This document shows positions 52,515 to 61,172 of a stretch of DNA of 64,000 nucleotides, piece after piece. Below the pieces are notes generated by a model, which ran no database searches, had not been told where the DNA came from, and was given only the letters and a program-made list of their open reading frames with translations. The stretch comes from Nibribacter ruber (GTDB taxonomy: Bacteria; Bacteroidota; Bacteroidia; Cytophagales; Hymenobacteraceae), in NCBI RefSeq assembly GCF_009913235.1, contig NZ_CP047897.1, positions 868,001-932,000 on the forward strand, written 5' to 3'. Made by a program: the position numbers and the translations under genes. Position 1 is the stretch's first letter. Each line of letters opens with the position of its first letter.

Positions 52515-53858
52515 ATGTCCCTCAGGAATTGGCTATTCAAGGCTTTTGCGCTGTTGCTTTCCTTGTGGGGAGCCGCCACCGCTTTGTTTTTCCTGAGCCT
52601 GCTGTTGCCCAACGCCTCCTCCCCTTTGGGAATGTCAGATCCAGACACCGCGGTCTATGGCCAGGCTTCTTCAACGGTGAGTGAAAAGATTAAGGCAGAG
52701 TATCAACTAAGAAAGGGCCTTGACAAGCCACTCTTTTATATACGTGTGCAACCTTGGGGCATACTCAAAGGGGAGAAAATGCCAGTCGAACTTCCACACC
52801 TTACCCAGTTCACCGGTAATGCAACTCTATGGCATGGCAGAGAGGCCACACATGCCTTCCTACAAGCACTGCAAGAGGAGTTACGCTCTAACAATTTTTC
52901 TTCTTCCCAAAAAGCACAGATAACTTCTTCACTTTCTGCCTGGGCAAGTGCTTCCTCTCATACTGCAAAGGAAGAAGCGTCAGCTCAGTTTTCGCTTTAT
53001 TTGGAAAAAACTGGCCAAAAAAGAAATTCTCTTTTATTAGCACGCTGGCAAAACTTGCAGAAGGCCTCCGCACCTTGGTGGCATTTGCTCCCGGTGGTCC
53101 AGTGGAATAGCTGGGACAATCAATACCACCTGTGGTTAACTGAAATTATAGCCGGCCGGCTGGGTACCTCACTGCAAGACTATTCCCCAGTACAAGACAA
53201 GGTAGCAAAGGCTTTGAAGGTCTCTTCTATTATTGCCTTCCCCGGATTTGGATTAGCCTTAATTGGGTCATTTATCTTGGGTTTTTGGCTCACTCTTACT
53301 CCTTTGAGTCTAGCTACAAAATGGGTGAAACAGGTTTTGTACACGTTAGATAGTGTGCCGGGTTTTATGATTACACTGGGCATCTTTGCCTTGTATCTGC
53401 TGGCGGGCGGCACCTTGTTTTTTGCTTCTTCCGGAATGTCGTTTACGCCCTCCACGCTTTTGGGCAGCGGGTGCGTAGCTCTCTTTTTGCTACCCTTTCT
53501 TTCCCTGTTCTTTCACCAGAGCCTGCAGCAAGAAGCCTCCAAGCTCTATCTGCGCACAGCCCAGGCCAAAGGCCTTTCCTTTTCCCAGGCCATGGTGTAC
53601 CATGCACTGCCCAATGCGCTGGCCTCCTCTGTAGTGGTGATAGGTGATATTCTGGCAAGTTTGTTGGCGGGTGTTTTGATTGTGGAGGTCACCTTCTCCC
53701 TCCCGGGTACAGGAAGTCTTCTGGCCAAGTCCTTACTCACGCAGGATTACCCCACAGTCATTGGCCTCACCCTTTTCTTCTTGCTCCTAAGAACCGTACT
53801 CATGTGGACGGCAGACATTGTGAGCGGGCTCATTGACCCTAGAATGAAGGTGCAATGA
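52515..53858 (+). CDS. Oligopeptide-type ABC permease 1 (DppB-like) with large insertion
   Basis: The 447-residue membrane protein shows the DppB C-terminal core: FPGFGLALIGSFILGFWLTL, LYLRTAQAKGLSFSQAMVYH (EAA loop that meets the ATPase), VEVTFSLPGTGSLLAKSLLT and GLIDPRMKV at the end. It is about 100 residues longer than usual. The extra part lies between the first and second membrane spans, about residues 70-195, and is soluble and rich in Ser, Ala and Glu; it would face the periplasm. The stop overlaps permease 2 by four bases. Confidence 0.9.
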   Translation: MSLRNWLFKAFALLLSLWGAATALFFLSLLLPNASSPLGMSDPDTAVYGQASSTVSEKIKAEYQLRKGLDKPLFYIRVQPWGILKGEKMPVELPHLTQFTGNATLWHGREATHAFLQALQEELRSNNFSSSQKAQITSSLSAWASASSHTAKEEASAQFSLYLEKTGQKRNSLLLARWQNLQKASAPWWHLLPVVQWNSWDNQYHLWLTEIIAGRLGTSLQDYSPVQDKVAKALKVSSIIAFPGFGLALIGSFILGFWLTLTPLSLATKWVKQVLYTLDSVPGFMITLGIFALYLLAGGTLFFASSGMSFTPSTLLGSGCVALFLLPFLSLFFHQSLQQEASKLYLRTAQAKGLSFSQAMVYHALPNALASSVVVIGDILASLLAGVLIVEVTFSLPGTGSLLAKSLLTQDYPTVIGLTLFFLLLRTVLMWTADIVSGLIDPRMKVQ

Positions 53859-54901
53859 CGTTAACCAAACCGAGAATGGTCTCCAAGCCTGCCGTCTGGT
53901 CACCTGGCGTAGTATTAGCTTTGGTCTGGTTCTGTTTGTTCACGTTGACAGCTTGGCTCCCCATCCCCCTGCAAGCCATTGACGCCTACCCAGAAAACGC
54001 CTTGCAAGCTCCTTTTAAAACCGAAAGCCACTGGCTTGGCACTGACCAACTAGGAAGAGACGTTTTCTGGTATGTGGTGGCCAGCGCCAAAACTGCCTGG
54101 TGGCTTACGTTTCCGCCCTTGGCGGGTGCTACATTTTTGGGTGTACTGGTTGGAACGGTCTCTGCGAATTTTGCGAAGAAACCCCTTGTCCTTCGCCTGT
54201 TGCCTAGCTTATGTGCATTGGCCATATTACTAAGCCTTTACTATCTAGGCTATCTATATAAACTAGGAGCACTGCAATCATCTGGTATTAGCACCTCCTT
54301 CTGGCTTCTGACGGCTTTTCTTATTGCAATAATCGGGTTGTTCTACTGGGGCGTTAGGGCCCTAATTCCAAGGGCAGTGAGAAGAGGCACCATTCAGATT
54401 CCCCTTGATGAGACCATCCAAAGAATCATGGATTTCTGGACTACGTTTCCTAAGCTGTTGCTACTATTATTGCTTTCTGCCTTGTCGGCACCGTCTTTAC
54501 AAGGGCTAGGCTTCTGGATTATGCTCACGTATTGGGTGCTGCCCGCCAGACTAGCCAGGGCCAAGGTGCTACAAACAAAAAACGAAGCTTTCTATGAGGC
54601 GGCCATTGCGCTGGGTACTACTAGGCAAACGCGCTTCAAGCAATACCTATGGCCTGCTATGAAAAGTCCCTTAATAACCAATTTCTGTTTTAATGCGTCT
54701 GGTTTATTAGGAATTGGTTCTACCCTAGCCTACCTAGGCATAGGCTTACCCGCCGATGTGCCTTCTTGGGGAAAGATGTTATCATTAGCCAGGTATTCCT
54801 TTGATAGCTGGTGGCTGTTCTTATGGCCAGCTATTCTATTGTTGCTTTCTATCTTAAGCTTACAAGCTTTAGGCAATTATTTTGGCAAAATCAAGCAATA
54901 A
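53855..54901 (+). CDS. Oligopeptide-type ABC permease 2 (DppC-like)
   Basis: The 348-residue membrane protein has the DppC hallmarks: HWLGTDQLGRDVFWYVVASA near the N-terminus, the EAA loop FYEAAIALGTTRQTRFKQYL, and LGIGSTLAYLGIGLPADVPS WGKML. It is somewhat longer than usual, with an extra hydrophobic hairpin about residues 115-175 (LPSLCALAILLSLYYLGYLY, LTAFLIAIIGLFYWGVRAL). With the binding protein and permease 1 it forms one operon; ATP-binding subunits must come from elsewhere. Confidence 0.9.
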   Translation: MTLTKPRMVSKPAVWSPGVVLALVWFCLFTLTAWLPIPLQAIDAYPENALQAPFKTESHWLGTDQLGRDVFWYVVASAKTAWWLTFPPLAGATFLGVLVGTVSANFAKKPLVLRLLPSLCALAILLSLYYLGYLYKLGALQSSGISTSFWLLTAFLIAIIGLFYWGVRALIPRAVRRGTIQIPLDETIQRIMDFWTTFPKLLLLLLLSALSAPSLQGLGFWIMLTYWVLPARLARAKVLQTKNEAFYEAAIALGTTRQTRFKQYLWPAMKSPLITNFCFNASGLLGIGSTLAYLGIGLPADVPSWGKMLSLARYSFDSWWLFLWPAILLLLSILSLQALGNYFGKIKQ

Positions 54902-55396
54902 CGAAATGTTATTTCTACCAAAGTTAAAATATATTTTAATACTGAACAACAGCAACTTATCCTACTTTTTAAATCATACTTTCAATTATATATTATTTTT
55001 ATCCTAGTTACGATTTTTCAACTCTTTCCTTTCTTCTCCGTCAATATCGCTATACTTTTACAACAATTCAGAGCTCTGCTACTTACAAGAAGGCGTATCT
55101 CTGGGCATTGATAACCCAAAGTTGCAATGCATGTGTTTGTTGGTAGGCTCTGCGAAGTTGGTGTTTGAATTTTCCTGCTTCCTTACTTATTCCTGTGTAT
55201 AACTCATGAAGAGTTATTAGTTGGCAGACATGTTCTGCTAAGTATTCACTCATCATACATAGCGAAAAAATAGAGGACAGTGAGATTTGACTTACACTCG
55301 TCAGAAGCCAGATAAAGAGTTTACAAGATGAATATCAGTGCTTCCCCCGGGCACCGATGTGCGTTTCAATTTAGTTTTTTTGTTGTTTGTCTGTCT
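54902..55396. other. Long intergenic region without recognisable gene
   Basis: About 495 bases between the permease stop and a strong terminator. The first part is AT-rich. A TATCTCTG at 55096-55103 is one base from the minus-7 consensus. If used, it would give a transcript of about 320 bases ending at the terminator, with no convincing open frame, so a non-coding RNA is possible. I could not match it to 6S, SRP, RNase P or tmRNA features. Confidence 0.35.
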
Positions 55397-55428
55397 GCCT
55401 GCCGTCTTGTCAACGGCAGGCTTTTTTT
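55397..55428 (+). terminator. Strong terminator, plus strand
   Basis: GCCTGCCGT pairs with ACGGCAGGC around TTGTCA, followed by seven Ts. It has no obvious upstream gene closer than the permease, about 500 bases away. Confidence 0.85.
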
Positions 55429-55490
55429 ATCCTAAATACAATTACAGAATTTTTATCCCGCTTAACGTAATCAAACCAAATCGTATTAAA

Positions 55491-55535
55491 AGAAAAAGAG
55501 CCTTGCAACACATCAGTTGCAAGGCTCTTTGTTTT
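55491..55535 (-). terminator. Terminator after tRNA-Ser
   Basis: On the minus strand, AGAGCCTTGCAAC pairs with GTTGCAAGGCTCT, followed by TTTTCTTTTAAT, right after the tRNA 3' end. Confidence 0.85.
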
Positions 55536-55537
55536 GG

Positions 55538-55627
55538 TGGCGGAGAGGGAGGGATTCGAACCCTCGATACCGTTACCAGTATACACACTTTCCAGGCGTG
55601 CTCGTTCGACCACTCTGACACCTCTCC
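55538..55627 (-). tRNA. tRNA-Ser (anticodon GGA)
   Basis: The 90-nt gene on the minus strand has acceptor stem GGAGAGG / CCTCTCC, discriminator G and an encoded CCA. The anticodon arm is CACGC-CTGGAAA-GTGTG, giving anticodon GGA, which reads UCC and UCU serine codons. A long variable arm (TACTGGTAACGGTA) typical of serine tRNAs and a T arm GAGGG-TTCGAAT-CCCTC follow. Its own terminator is downstream. Confidence 0.96.
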
Positions 55628-55694
55628 GGATTACAGGTTGCAAAGAAAGGCAGAACCAAACGCTTTTGCAAGCCCTTTTCTAATTTTACCTGGA

Positions 55695-56768
55695 TTAAAC
55701 GCGTAAAGTAAGCTCGCCCCGCAGATTGGTCTGTAGCAGCTCTTTGGTTTCATCCATAGAAAGGCGTTGTCCCAGCACAAACATCAGCTTGGTCACGGCC
55801 GCCTCAGTGGTCATGTCTGAACCACCTACTACGCCCATTTCGCGCAGATACAAGCTGGTCTCATATTGTCCTTGCCGTACTTCGCCCTCCTCACATTGAG
55901 AGATGTTCAAAATGACCACGCCGCGCTGCATGGCTTGCTTGAGTAATTCCAAAAACCAGGGATAAGTAGGTGCATTGCCAGATCCAAACGTTTCCAGCAC
56001 CAATCCCTTCAAACCCTCGCTCTCCAAAACGGCTTTGACTACTGCCGGGCTTATACCCGGGAAAAGTTTCAAAACCGCCACCTGGTCCTCCAGGTCCTGA
56101 AACACCTTGAGGGGCTGCTCCGCCAAGGGTTTGATATTCGTCTGATTGTATTCAATATCAATGCCTACGTGCGCCAACGGCGGAAACTTACCAGAGTGAA
56201 AGGCATTGAACATGCGGCTCTCCACCTTAGTAGCCCTATTGCCGCGCAGCAATTGAGTATTGAAGAAGATGCACACTTCAGGCACCAGCGGCTTGCCTTT
56301 CAAGTGCGCCGAGGCAATCTCAAGGGCGGTAATAAGGTTGCGGCGAGCGTCTGTGCGCATACGGCCTATGGGCACCTGTGCTCCCGTGAAAATGACTGGC
56401 TTGGAAAGGTTCTCCAGGAGAAAGCTCAGCACCGAGGCGCTGTAGGCCATGGTGTCAGTGCCATGCAGCACTACAAAACCGTCATACTCGTCATAGTTCA
56501 CCTGAATTATCTGCGCCAGTTTCACCCAGTGTTCTACGCCAATGTTGGAAGAGTCAATGGGCGGATCAAGGCTGAGCACGGTTAGCATCACTTTGAACTG
56601 CCGCATCTCTGGCACCCTGTGAATCACCTCACTAAAGTCAAAAGGGACCAGGTGCTCATCCTGCTTGTCAGACACCATGCCAATGGTACCACCCGTGTAA
56701 ATAAGCAAAATAGACGCCTCTGGATTACGCGGGGCGGCTGTGTTGATATTTACCTTAAAAAACTTCAT
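55695..56768 (-). CDS. ansA: Type I (cytoplasmic) asparaginase
   Basis: The 357-residue enzyme hydrolyses asparagine to aspartate and ammonia. It carries both threonine motifs of the family: [13 protein letters not shown] near residue 21 and [20 protein letters not shown] near residue 100. [20 protein letters not shown] and the C-terminal [20 protein letters not shown] follow. No signal peptide is seen, which fits the low-affinity cytoplasmic type. It lies three bases after the TatD gene, so the two form one operon. Confidence 0.94.
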   Translation of the reverse strand: MKFFKVNINTAAPRNPEASILLIYTGGTIGMVSDKQDEHLVPFDFSEVIHRVPEMRQFKVMLTVLSLDPPIDSSNIGVEHWVKLAQIIQVNYDEYDGFVVLHGTDTMAYSASVLSFLLENLSKPVIFTGAQVPIGRMRTDARRNLITALEIASAHLKGKPLVPEVCIFFNTQLLRGNRATKVESRMFNAFHSGKFPPLAHVGIDIEYNQTNIKPLAEQPLKVFQDLEDQVAVLKLFPGISPAVVKAVLESEGLKGLVLETFGSGNAPTYPWFLELLKQAMQRGVVILNISQCEEGEVRQGQYETSLYLREMGVVGGSDMTTEAAVTKLMFVLGQRLSMDETKELLQTNLRGELTLRV

Positions 56769-56771
56769 AGA

Positions 56772-57536
56772 TCAGGAGAATAACTGAGTGGCATTGGCAG
56801 AGGTGGCCGCGGCAACTTCTTCCAATGGTAATGATTTTAGATCGGCTAGGCGCTGAGCCACTTTGGGCAGATAAGAAGGCTCATTGCGCTTGCCCCTGAA
56901 CGGCACCGGGGCCAAATACGGGCTGTCGGTTTCCAGGACCAGGTGTTTCAGGTCAATTTCTTGCAGGACGGGTTCCAGGCCGCCGTTCTTAAAGGTAGCC
57001 ACCCCGCCAATGCCCAGTAAAAAGCCAGCCTCAATGGCTTGGTGCGCTTCTTCCACCGTCCCCGAAAAGCAATGGAAAATTCCCCGGAGGGTGCCTTCCT
57101 GCTGCTCATTTACAATGGCCAGTGTTTCCTGAAAAGCGTCTCGGGTGTGGAGAATGATGGGAATCTTGTATTGCTTGGCCCACTGGCACTGGATTCTTAG
57201 CACTTCCTGCTGCTGGGCAAAAAAGGTTTTATCCCAATACAGGTCCAGGCCGGCCTCCCCTATTCCTTTGAACGTGCGCTTCTGAAACCATGCCTCTATC
57301 TCATACAGCACCTGCTGGAAATCTTCTTTCACGTAGCAAGGGTGCAGCCCCATGAGTGAATGGCATAGGGAGGGATATTTTGCTTCTAATGCCAACATGG
57401 CCTCAATAGAGGTTTGGTCAATGTTGGGCATGTAAATTTCGGTGATGAGGGCGTCTTGTGCCCTTTGGATCATTTGGTCCTGGTCTTGATCAAACTCTGG
57501 GGCGAAGATATGGGCGTGGGTATCTATGAACTTCAT
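56772..57536 (-). CDS. tatD: TatD-family metal-dependent hydrolase
   Basis: The 254-residue TIM-barrel hydrolase has all metal-site motifs: FIDTHAHIF at the N-terminus, GIGEAGLDLYWDK, IILHTRDAFQETL, IFHCFSGTVEEAH and LVLETDSPYLAPVPFRGKRN. Members are 3'-5' DNA/RNA exonucleases involved in nucleic-acid clean-up. It is the first gene of a two-gene unit with the asparaginase. Confidence 0.94.
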   Translation of the reverse strand: MKFIDTHAHIFAPEFDQDQDQMIQRAQDALITEIYMPNIDQTSIEAMLALEAKYPSLCHSLMGLHPCYVKEDFQQVLYEIEAWFQKRTFKGIGEAGLDLYWDKTFFAQQQEVLRIQCQWAKQYKIPIILHTRDAFQETLAIVNEQQEGTLRGIFHCFSGTVEEAHQAIEAGFLLGIGGVATFKNGGLEPVLQEIDLKHLVLETDSPYLAPVPFRGKRNEPSYLPKVAQRLADLKSLPLEEVAAATSANATQLFS

Positions 57537-57558
57537 GTTGGCGCGCGTTGGGTGGATG

Positions 57559-57597
57559 CTGTTTTTGGCCTATTTTCCAGAAAACAGCCCAGAAACG
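57559..57597. repeat. Dispersed palindrome, copy 20
   Basis: CTGTTTTTGGCCTATTTTCC with GAAAACAGCCCAGAAACG; a few mismatches. It lies 22 bases upstream of the TatD start and 34 beyond the stop of the glycosyltransferase, both minus strand. Confidence 0.8.
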
Positions 57598-57631
57598 ACA
57601 AATATAACAGTTTACCCGCCAACCGTATTTT

Positions 57632-58732
57632 TCAATACAGCCTTCCCTTCCAATTTATCTTGAACGGCAGGAAGAAATACAGCAAAAGCATTAAAGAAAC
57701 GGTCAACAGATATCCCTCCAGATACAACAAATCCTGCCACCCAATGCGCACGTCCGCCCGTTTAAAGGCTTTCTTGATGAAGATACTTTGCAGGAGCACC
57801 TTTCCGCCGCCAATCAACGCCATGGTTCCCAGAGAAGCGTGTAGAAAAAAAGGCAGCCATACCGGATAGTACATGGAATGGAAAACCAGCAGCGCCCAGA
57901 TGTACCAGGGTAGTTGGGAGGCACCAAGCATCCAGCGTTTGCGCTGGTGCAGTAACTCCATTAATGACTGAATGGGCAGGCTCAACGCCAAAACGGATTT
58001 GTCAAAAACATGGCCGGTCTTGAAGCCCTTTTGCACCACGTGCTTGAACAGTTGCACATCCTCAGTGATAGAAAACGGAAGCCCCTCAAACCCACCCACG
58101 GCCTCATACGCCTGCCGCGTCACCACCATGTTGTTGCCCATACAGGAAACGGGAAGCCCCCGGTCAGCCACCACCTGCATGAGGCCCAGGGAGTATAACC
58201 AATCCAGGGACTGCATTCTGGCAAACCAATTCTGCCCCTTGACCGTGGTGGTACCCGTGACGATGGCCAGACCTTGCTGCACTTCCGCCAGCAGGCTTTG
58301 GACCCAGGCCCGCGGAACTTCTATATCTGCGTCTGTGATGAAAAAATAATCTGAGGTGGCATGGTGCGCCAGCTGCGCCAGCACATTGGCTTTGCCCTTG
58401 AGCCCAGGCAAGTTCTCTTCAATGGCCAAACAAATAAGGTAAGGCTTGTCTTTTCTATAGATCTCCACCAGCGCGCGCGTCTGATCCTCAGAGCGGTCGT
58501 CTCCTACTATCACTTCCAGCTTGTCTTTGGGATAGTCCAGCCGGTCAATGGCGGCCAGACACGTGAGAATGTGCGCCTCTTCGTTTCTGGCGGCTATCAG
58601 GATGGAGACTTTTGGCAGGTTAGCGACTAGTTCTTGCTTTCTTGATCTACCCTTGAACCTGAACAGCCAGAAGTACAATACCAACAGAAAAAACAGGAAA
58701 AAAACCACGAAGTAGACCAATGAAAACAGCAT
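57632..58732 (-). CDS. Family 2 glycosyltransferase with membrane spans (1)
   Basis: The 366-residue protein has an N-terminal membrane helix (LFSLVYFVVFFLFFLLVLYF) and a GT-A catalytic domain with VSILIAARNEEAHILTCLAA, VIVGDDRSEDQT, the D-x-D-like FFITDADIEVP, and ITEDVQLFKH. QRKRWMLGASQLPWY carries the Q-x-x-R-W motif of processive synthases. Two or three C-terminal membrane helices follow. It probably extends or transfers a sugar polymer at the inner membrane. ATG 58732 is used. It starts four bases after the polysaccharide deacetylase gene, so the two are co-transcribed and may act on the same glycan. Confidence 0.92.
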   Translation of the reverse strand: MLFSLVYFVVFFLFFLLVLYFWLFRFKGRSRKQELVANLPKVSILIAARNEEAHILTCLAAIDRLDYPKDKLEVIVGDDRSEDQTRALVEIYRKDKPYLICLAIEENLPGLKGKANVLAQLAHHATSDYFFITDADIEVPRAWVQSLLAEVQQGLAIVTGTTTVKGQNWFARMQSLDWLYSLGLMQVVADRGLPVSCMGNNMVVTRQAYEAVGGFEGLPFSITEDVQLFKHVVQKGFKTGHVFDKSVLALSLPIQSLMELLHQRKRWMLGASQLPWYIWALLVFHSMYYPVWLPFFLHASLGTMALIGGGKVLLQSIFIKKAFKRADVRIGWQDLLYLEGYLLTVSLMLLLYFFLPFKINWKGRLY

Positions 58733-58736
58733 GCGC

Positions 58737-59369
58737 TTACAGGGCTTTAAAAGAATACCCCAATGAAACAGCATGTTGCAACAGGCGCGGCAAGACAAAA
58801 CGCAGGTTCCGTTCAGCCTTTAGGCTATCATGCATCACTAGTATGGCGCCAGGCCTTAGCTTTCCTTTAAGCTTGTCCCAGCACTTTTCCGGCGGAAGCG
58901 TCTGATCAAAGTCATAAGTTAAATGACTCCACATGACAACCTGGTATTTTTCCTGCAACCGCTTAAGATGCGCCAACGTCAGCTGACCGTGCGGCGGCCG
59001 GAAGAGCATAGAAGAGTTGGCCGTGGGTTGTACTTTATTTAGCGCGGATTGACAGCGTTCCACCTCTAGCAGATAGTCATTTACCGGCGTCTTCCAGGCT
59101 TGCACGTGCTTGTGGGTATGGTTGGCCAGCGTATGACCGGCATGGTAAACCATTTCAGCAATGGCAGGATTTCGCTCAAGGTTCTCCCCTACACAAAAAA
59201 AAGTGGCTTTGGCCTGATAGAGGGCTAATTGATTCAGGACAAACTCTGTCACGTCTGGAATGGGGCCATCATCAAACGTAAGATAAAGTACCTTCTCCGC
59301 GGTCTTCCTGTGCCACCAGATTCTGGGGAACAGCCAAGAGAACACAGCAGGAGTCTGGAAGAAGCGCAC
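58737..59369 (-). CDS. Polysaccharide deacetylase (NodB domain)
   Basis: The 210-residue carbohydrate esterase 4 protein shows the metal-binding set: LYLTFDDGPIPDVTEFVLN (TFDDGP), ATFFCVGENLERNP, the H-T-H in ANHTHKHVQAW, RPPHGQLT, and the late VMHDS. It removes acetyl groups from N-acetylglucosamine polymers or peptidoglycan. The first 25 residues (FSWLFPRIWWHRK) are hydrophobic and aromatic and could act as a membrane anchor rather than a cleaved signal. A minus-7 box TAAATTTG (59381 to 59374) lies so close that the message may start at or just before the ATG. Confidence 0.92.
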   Translation of the reverse strand: MRFFQTPAVFSWLFPRIWWHRKTAEKVLYLTFDDGPIPDVTEFVLNQLALYQAKATFFCVGENLERNPAIAEMVYHAGHTLANHTHKHVQAWKTPVNDYLLEVERCQSALNKVQPTANSSMLFRPPHGQLTLAHLKRLQEKYQVVMWSHLTYDFDQTLPPEKCWDKLKGKLRPGAILVMHDSLKAERNLRFVLPRLLQHAVSLGYSFKAL

Positions 59370-59373
59370 TTTA

Positions 59374-59381
59374 CAAATTTA
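59374..59381 (-). promoter_or_regulatory. Minus-7 box of the deacetylase/glycosyltransferase unit
   Basis: TAAATTTG on the minus strand matches TAnnTTTG exactly. With the usual spacing the transcript would start within a few bases of the start codon at 59369, so a nearly leaderless message is predicted. Confidence 0.45.
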
Positions 59382-59428
59382 TGGTTAGATAAGCGAAAGC
59401 GTACTTAATTGTGCCCAAGTTTAAACTG

Positions 59429-59479
59429 ATGGCCGTTTTTGGCGTTTTTTCTGGAAAATAAGCCAAAAACGCCGGCCAT
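59429..59479. repeat. Dispersed palindrome, copy 21
   Basis: ATGGC...GCCAT outer arms around CGTTTTTGGCG / GCCAAAAACG. It lies between the phosphatase stop (minus) and the deacetylase promoter. Confidence 0.85.
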
Positions 59480-59505
59480 TCATCTAGCACCTAGTTTAAT
59501 TAATT

Positions 59506-60729
59506 TTATTTAAATCGGCAGGACAGCAAGGTAATGTCATCTGAATAAGACGCACTGCTGTTGAAGCTATTGATCTCCTGCAACAACTGCGTATGTATGT
59601 TGCGCGAACTCACATAGCGGCAGCACTGAAGTACCCGTATGGTGTTGTCTATGCCAAACTCGTCTTCGTCGGTGTTGAATACCTCCGTGAGGCCGTCCGT
59701 GTAGCAGAACACAAAAGACTTGGGAGGAATGTACACGTTGGTTACCGTCAGGAAGGGAAGCTCTTCAAAAATGCCCAGCATGGTGCAGCCAGCCTCCAGC
59801 AACTGGTAGGTGTTGTTCTCCAAGAGCAAAATAGAAGCGTTGTGACCGGCATTTACATAAGACAGCTCGCGCGTCTGGGCATTATAAATCCCTACAAACG
59901 TGGTGATGAACTTTTCGGCAATCGCGTTCTGGTAAATCAGGTAGTTCAGTTCAGAAACGATGGTGCCCAGGTCTGTGGTTTGCCGAAGGATGGTGCGCAG
60001 GCCCGCCTGAAAGTTAGACATGAGCAAAGAAGCCGGCACGCCTTTTCCAGAAACGTCTGCCACGCAGAACAGAAACTGGTCTTTATCTATCTGAATGAAG
60101 TCATAATAGTCGCCTCCAATGGATGAATGCGGAATGTAGGTGGCATGAATGGAGACTTTGGAGTTGTTGGGCAGGCTCTTGGGGAACAGCATGTTCTGCA
60201 CCTCACGGGCAATTTCAATCTCCTTCCTAATCGCCTCCTGGGCCAACCGGTGCCGCTCCAGCCTACGGTTTTCCATGGCTACCAGAATAATGTTGCTCAG
60301 GGTCTGCACAAAGCTCAAGGCGCCCAGCGTGGTGTAGTAGGCGTGCACGTTCCCGATCATGACGAAGGCCAGAATGCGGTTGTTATGAATGATGGGAATG
60401 ATAGTCTCAAAGTCCTGCCAGCGCTTGTCAATAGGCAGCTTAGCCATGGCAGTGATCTGCCGCAGATCGGTTACCTCAACGGGCAGCTCTATCTCTCTGA
60501 AATTATGATCTGTCCCGAAGTTGACTTTACACTCCCAGGCCTCGTCATGAATAAACAGCGCCAACCTTCTGATGTGGAGCTGCGCCAGAAGCGTGAAGTG
60601 GTAGATTTTATAGAGCGCTTCCTCTGGCAAGTTGTTGTTGATGGCCTTCGTGATTTCCAGCAAGGCCGCCAATTCCAGCTTCTTCAGATTCAACTCCTGC
60701 TCTACCGTGGGAAACTTCAACTCAGACAT
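59506..60729 (-). CDS. SpoIIE-type PP2C protein phosphatase
   Basis: The 407-residue protein has an N-terminal GAF-like sensor region, about 20-160 (LAALLEITKAINNNLPEEAL, FETIIPIIHNNRILAFVMIG). A helical linker follows (IEIAREVQNMLFPKSLP), then a PP2C/SpoIIE catalytic domain, about 195-405, with IGGDYYDFIQID, FCVADVSGKGVPASLLMSN, YVNAGHNASIL and FCYTDGLTEVFN, which hold the metal-binding aspartates. Such phosphatases control anti-sigma-factor antagonists or other regulators. No kinase or STAS partner is beside it. Confidence 0.93.
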   Translation of the reverse strand: MSELKFPTVEQELNLKKLELAALLEITKAINNNLPEEALYKIYHFTLLAQLHIRRLALFIHDEAWECKVNFGTDHNFREIELPVEVTDLRQITAMAKLPIDKRWQDFETIIPIIHNNRILAFVMIGNVHAYYTTLGALSFVQTLSNIILVAMENRRLERHRLAQEAIRKEIEIAREVQNMLFPKSLPNNSKVSIHATYIPHSSIGGDYYDFIQIDKDQFLFCVADVSGKGVPASLLMSNFQAGLRTILRQTTDLGTIVSELNYLIYQNAIAEKFITTFVGIYNAQTRELSYVNAGHNASILLLENNTYQLLEAGCTMLGIFEELPFLTVTNVYIPPKSFVFCYTDGLTEVFNTDEDEFGIDNTIRVLQCCRYVSSRNIHTQLLQEINSFNSSASYSDDITLLSCRFK

Positions 60730-60911
60730 TGTCTTTCAGGTTTGGGGAAACGGAATAACCAGTTGCGGTAGCCGGGTCCTGCCCATCATACGTTACCAGA
60801 AGATTCAGCCGGCAAAATAATTAAAATAACCCACCGAAGCACATTTACCAAGGCAAAGTCTGGTCGTTCTCTTGCGTAAGCCCTTAAAATCAGTATTTGT
60901 ACTGTAAGGTT

Positions 60912-61172
60912 TTACCCAGCGGTGTTGTGCGCCAGAAGTCCTGCCTTGGTGGCCAGAAGATAATACTGCTCACGATAGGCGGCAAAATGTTCTGCCTCAA
61001 AGGGTACCTCTGTGTCCTGGTCAGGGAACAACACCTTCACGTACCCATTGCCAATCAACTGCAGCAAGGTTTGTTCAAACTCCTGCTCGGGCAGGTTTAT
61101 TTGTTGGCGAAGCTCGTTGTAAGGCGTAACAAAATACAACTCATCTAAGAGGTCAAATTCTGAATCTGTCAT
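60912..61172 (-). CDS. Small conserved-looking protein coupled to a glycosyltransferase
   Basis: The 86-residue acidic soluble protein starts MTDSEFDLLDELYFVTPYNE and has LPEQEFEQTLLQLIGNGYVK VLF and a closing FAAYREQYYLLATKAGLLAH, a helical pattern like a small winged-helix domain. I recognise no named family. Its ATG overlaps the stop of the upstream glycosyltransferase gene by four bases (ATGA), so it is the last gene of a three-gene unit. It may help or regulate the membrane glycosyltransferase; this is inferred from coupling only. Confidence 0.78.
   Translation of the reverse strand: MTDSEFDLLDELYFVTPYNELRQQINLPEQEFEQTLLQLIGNGYVKVLFPDQDTEVPFEAEHFAAYREQYYLLATKAGLLAHNTAG

Noticed and set aside
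52981-53030. A further palindrome copy inside permease 1
   Set aside because: AAAAAACTGGCCAAAAAAG looks similar by composition, but there are no pairing arms.
55338-55706. 122-codon plus-strand frame
   Set aside because: It crosses a terminator and the antisense of tRNA-Ser.
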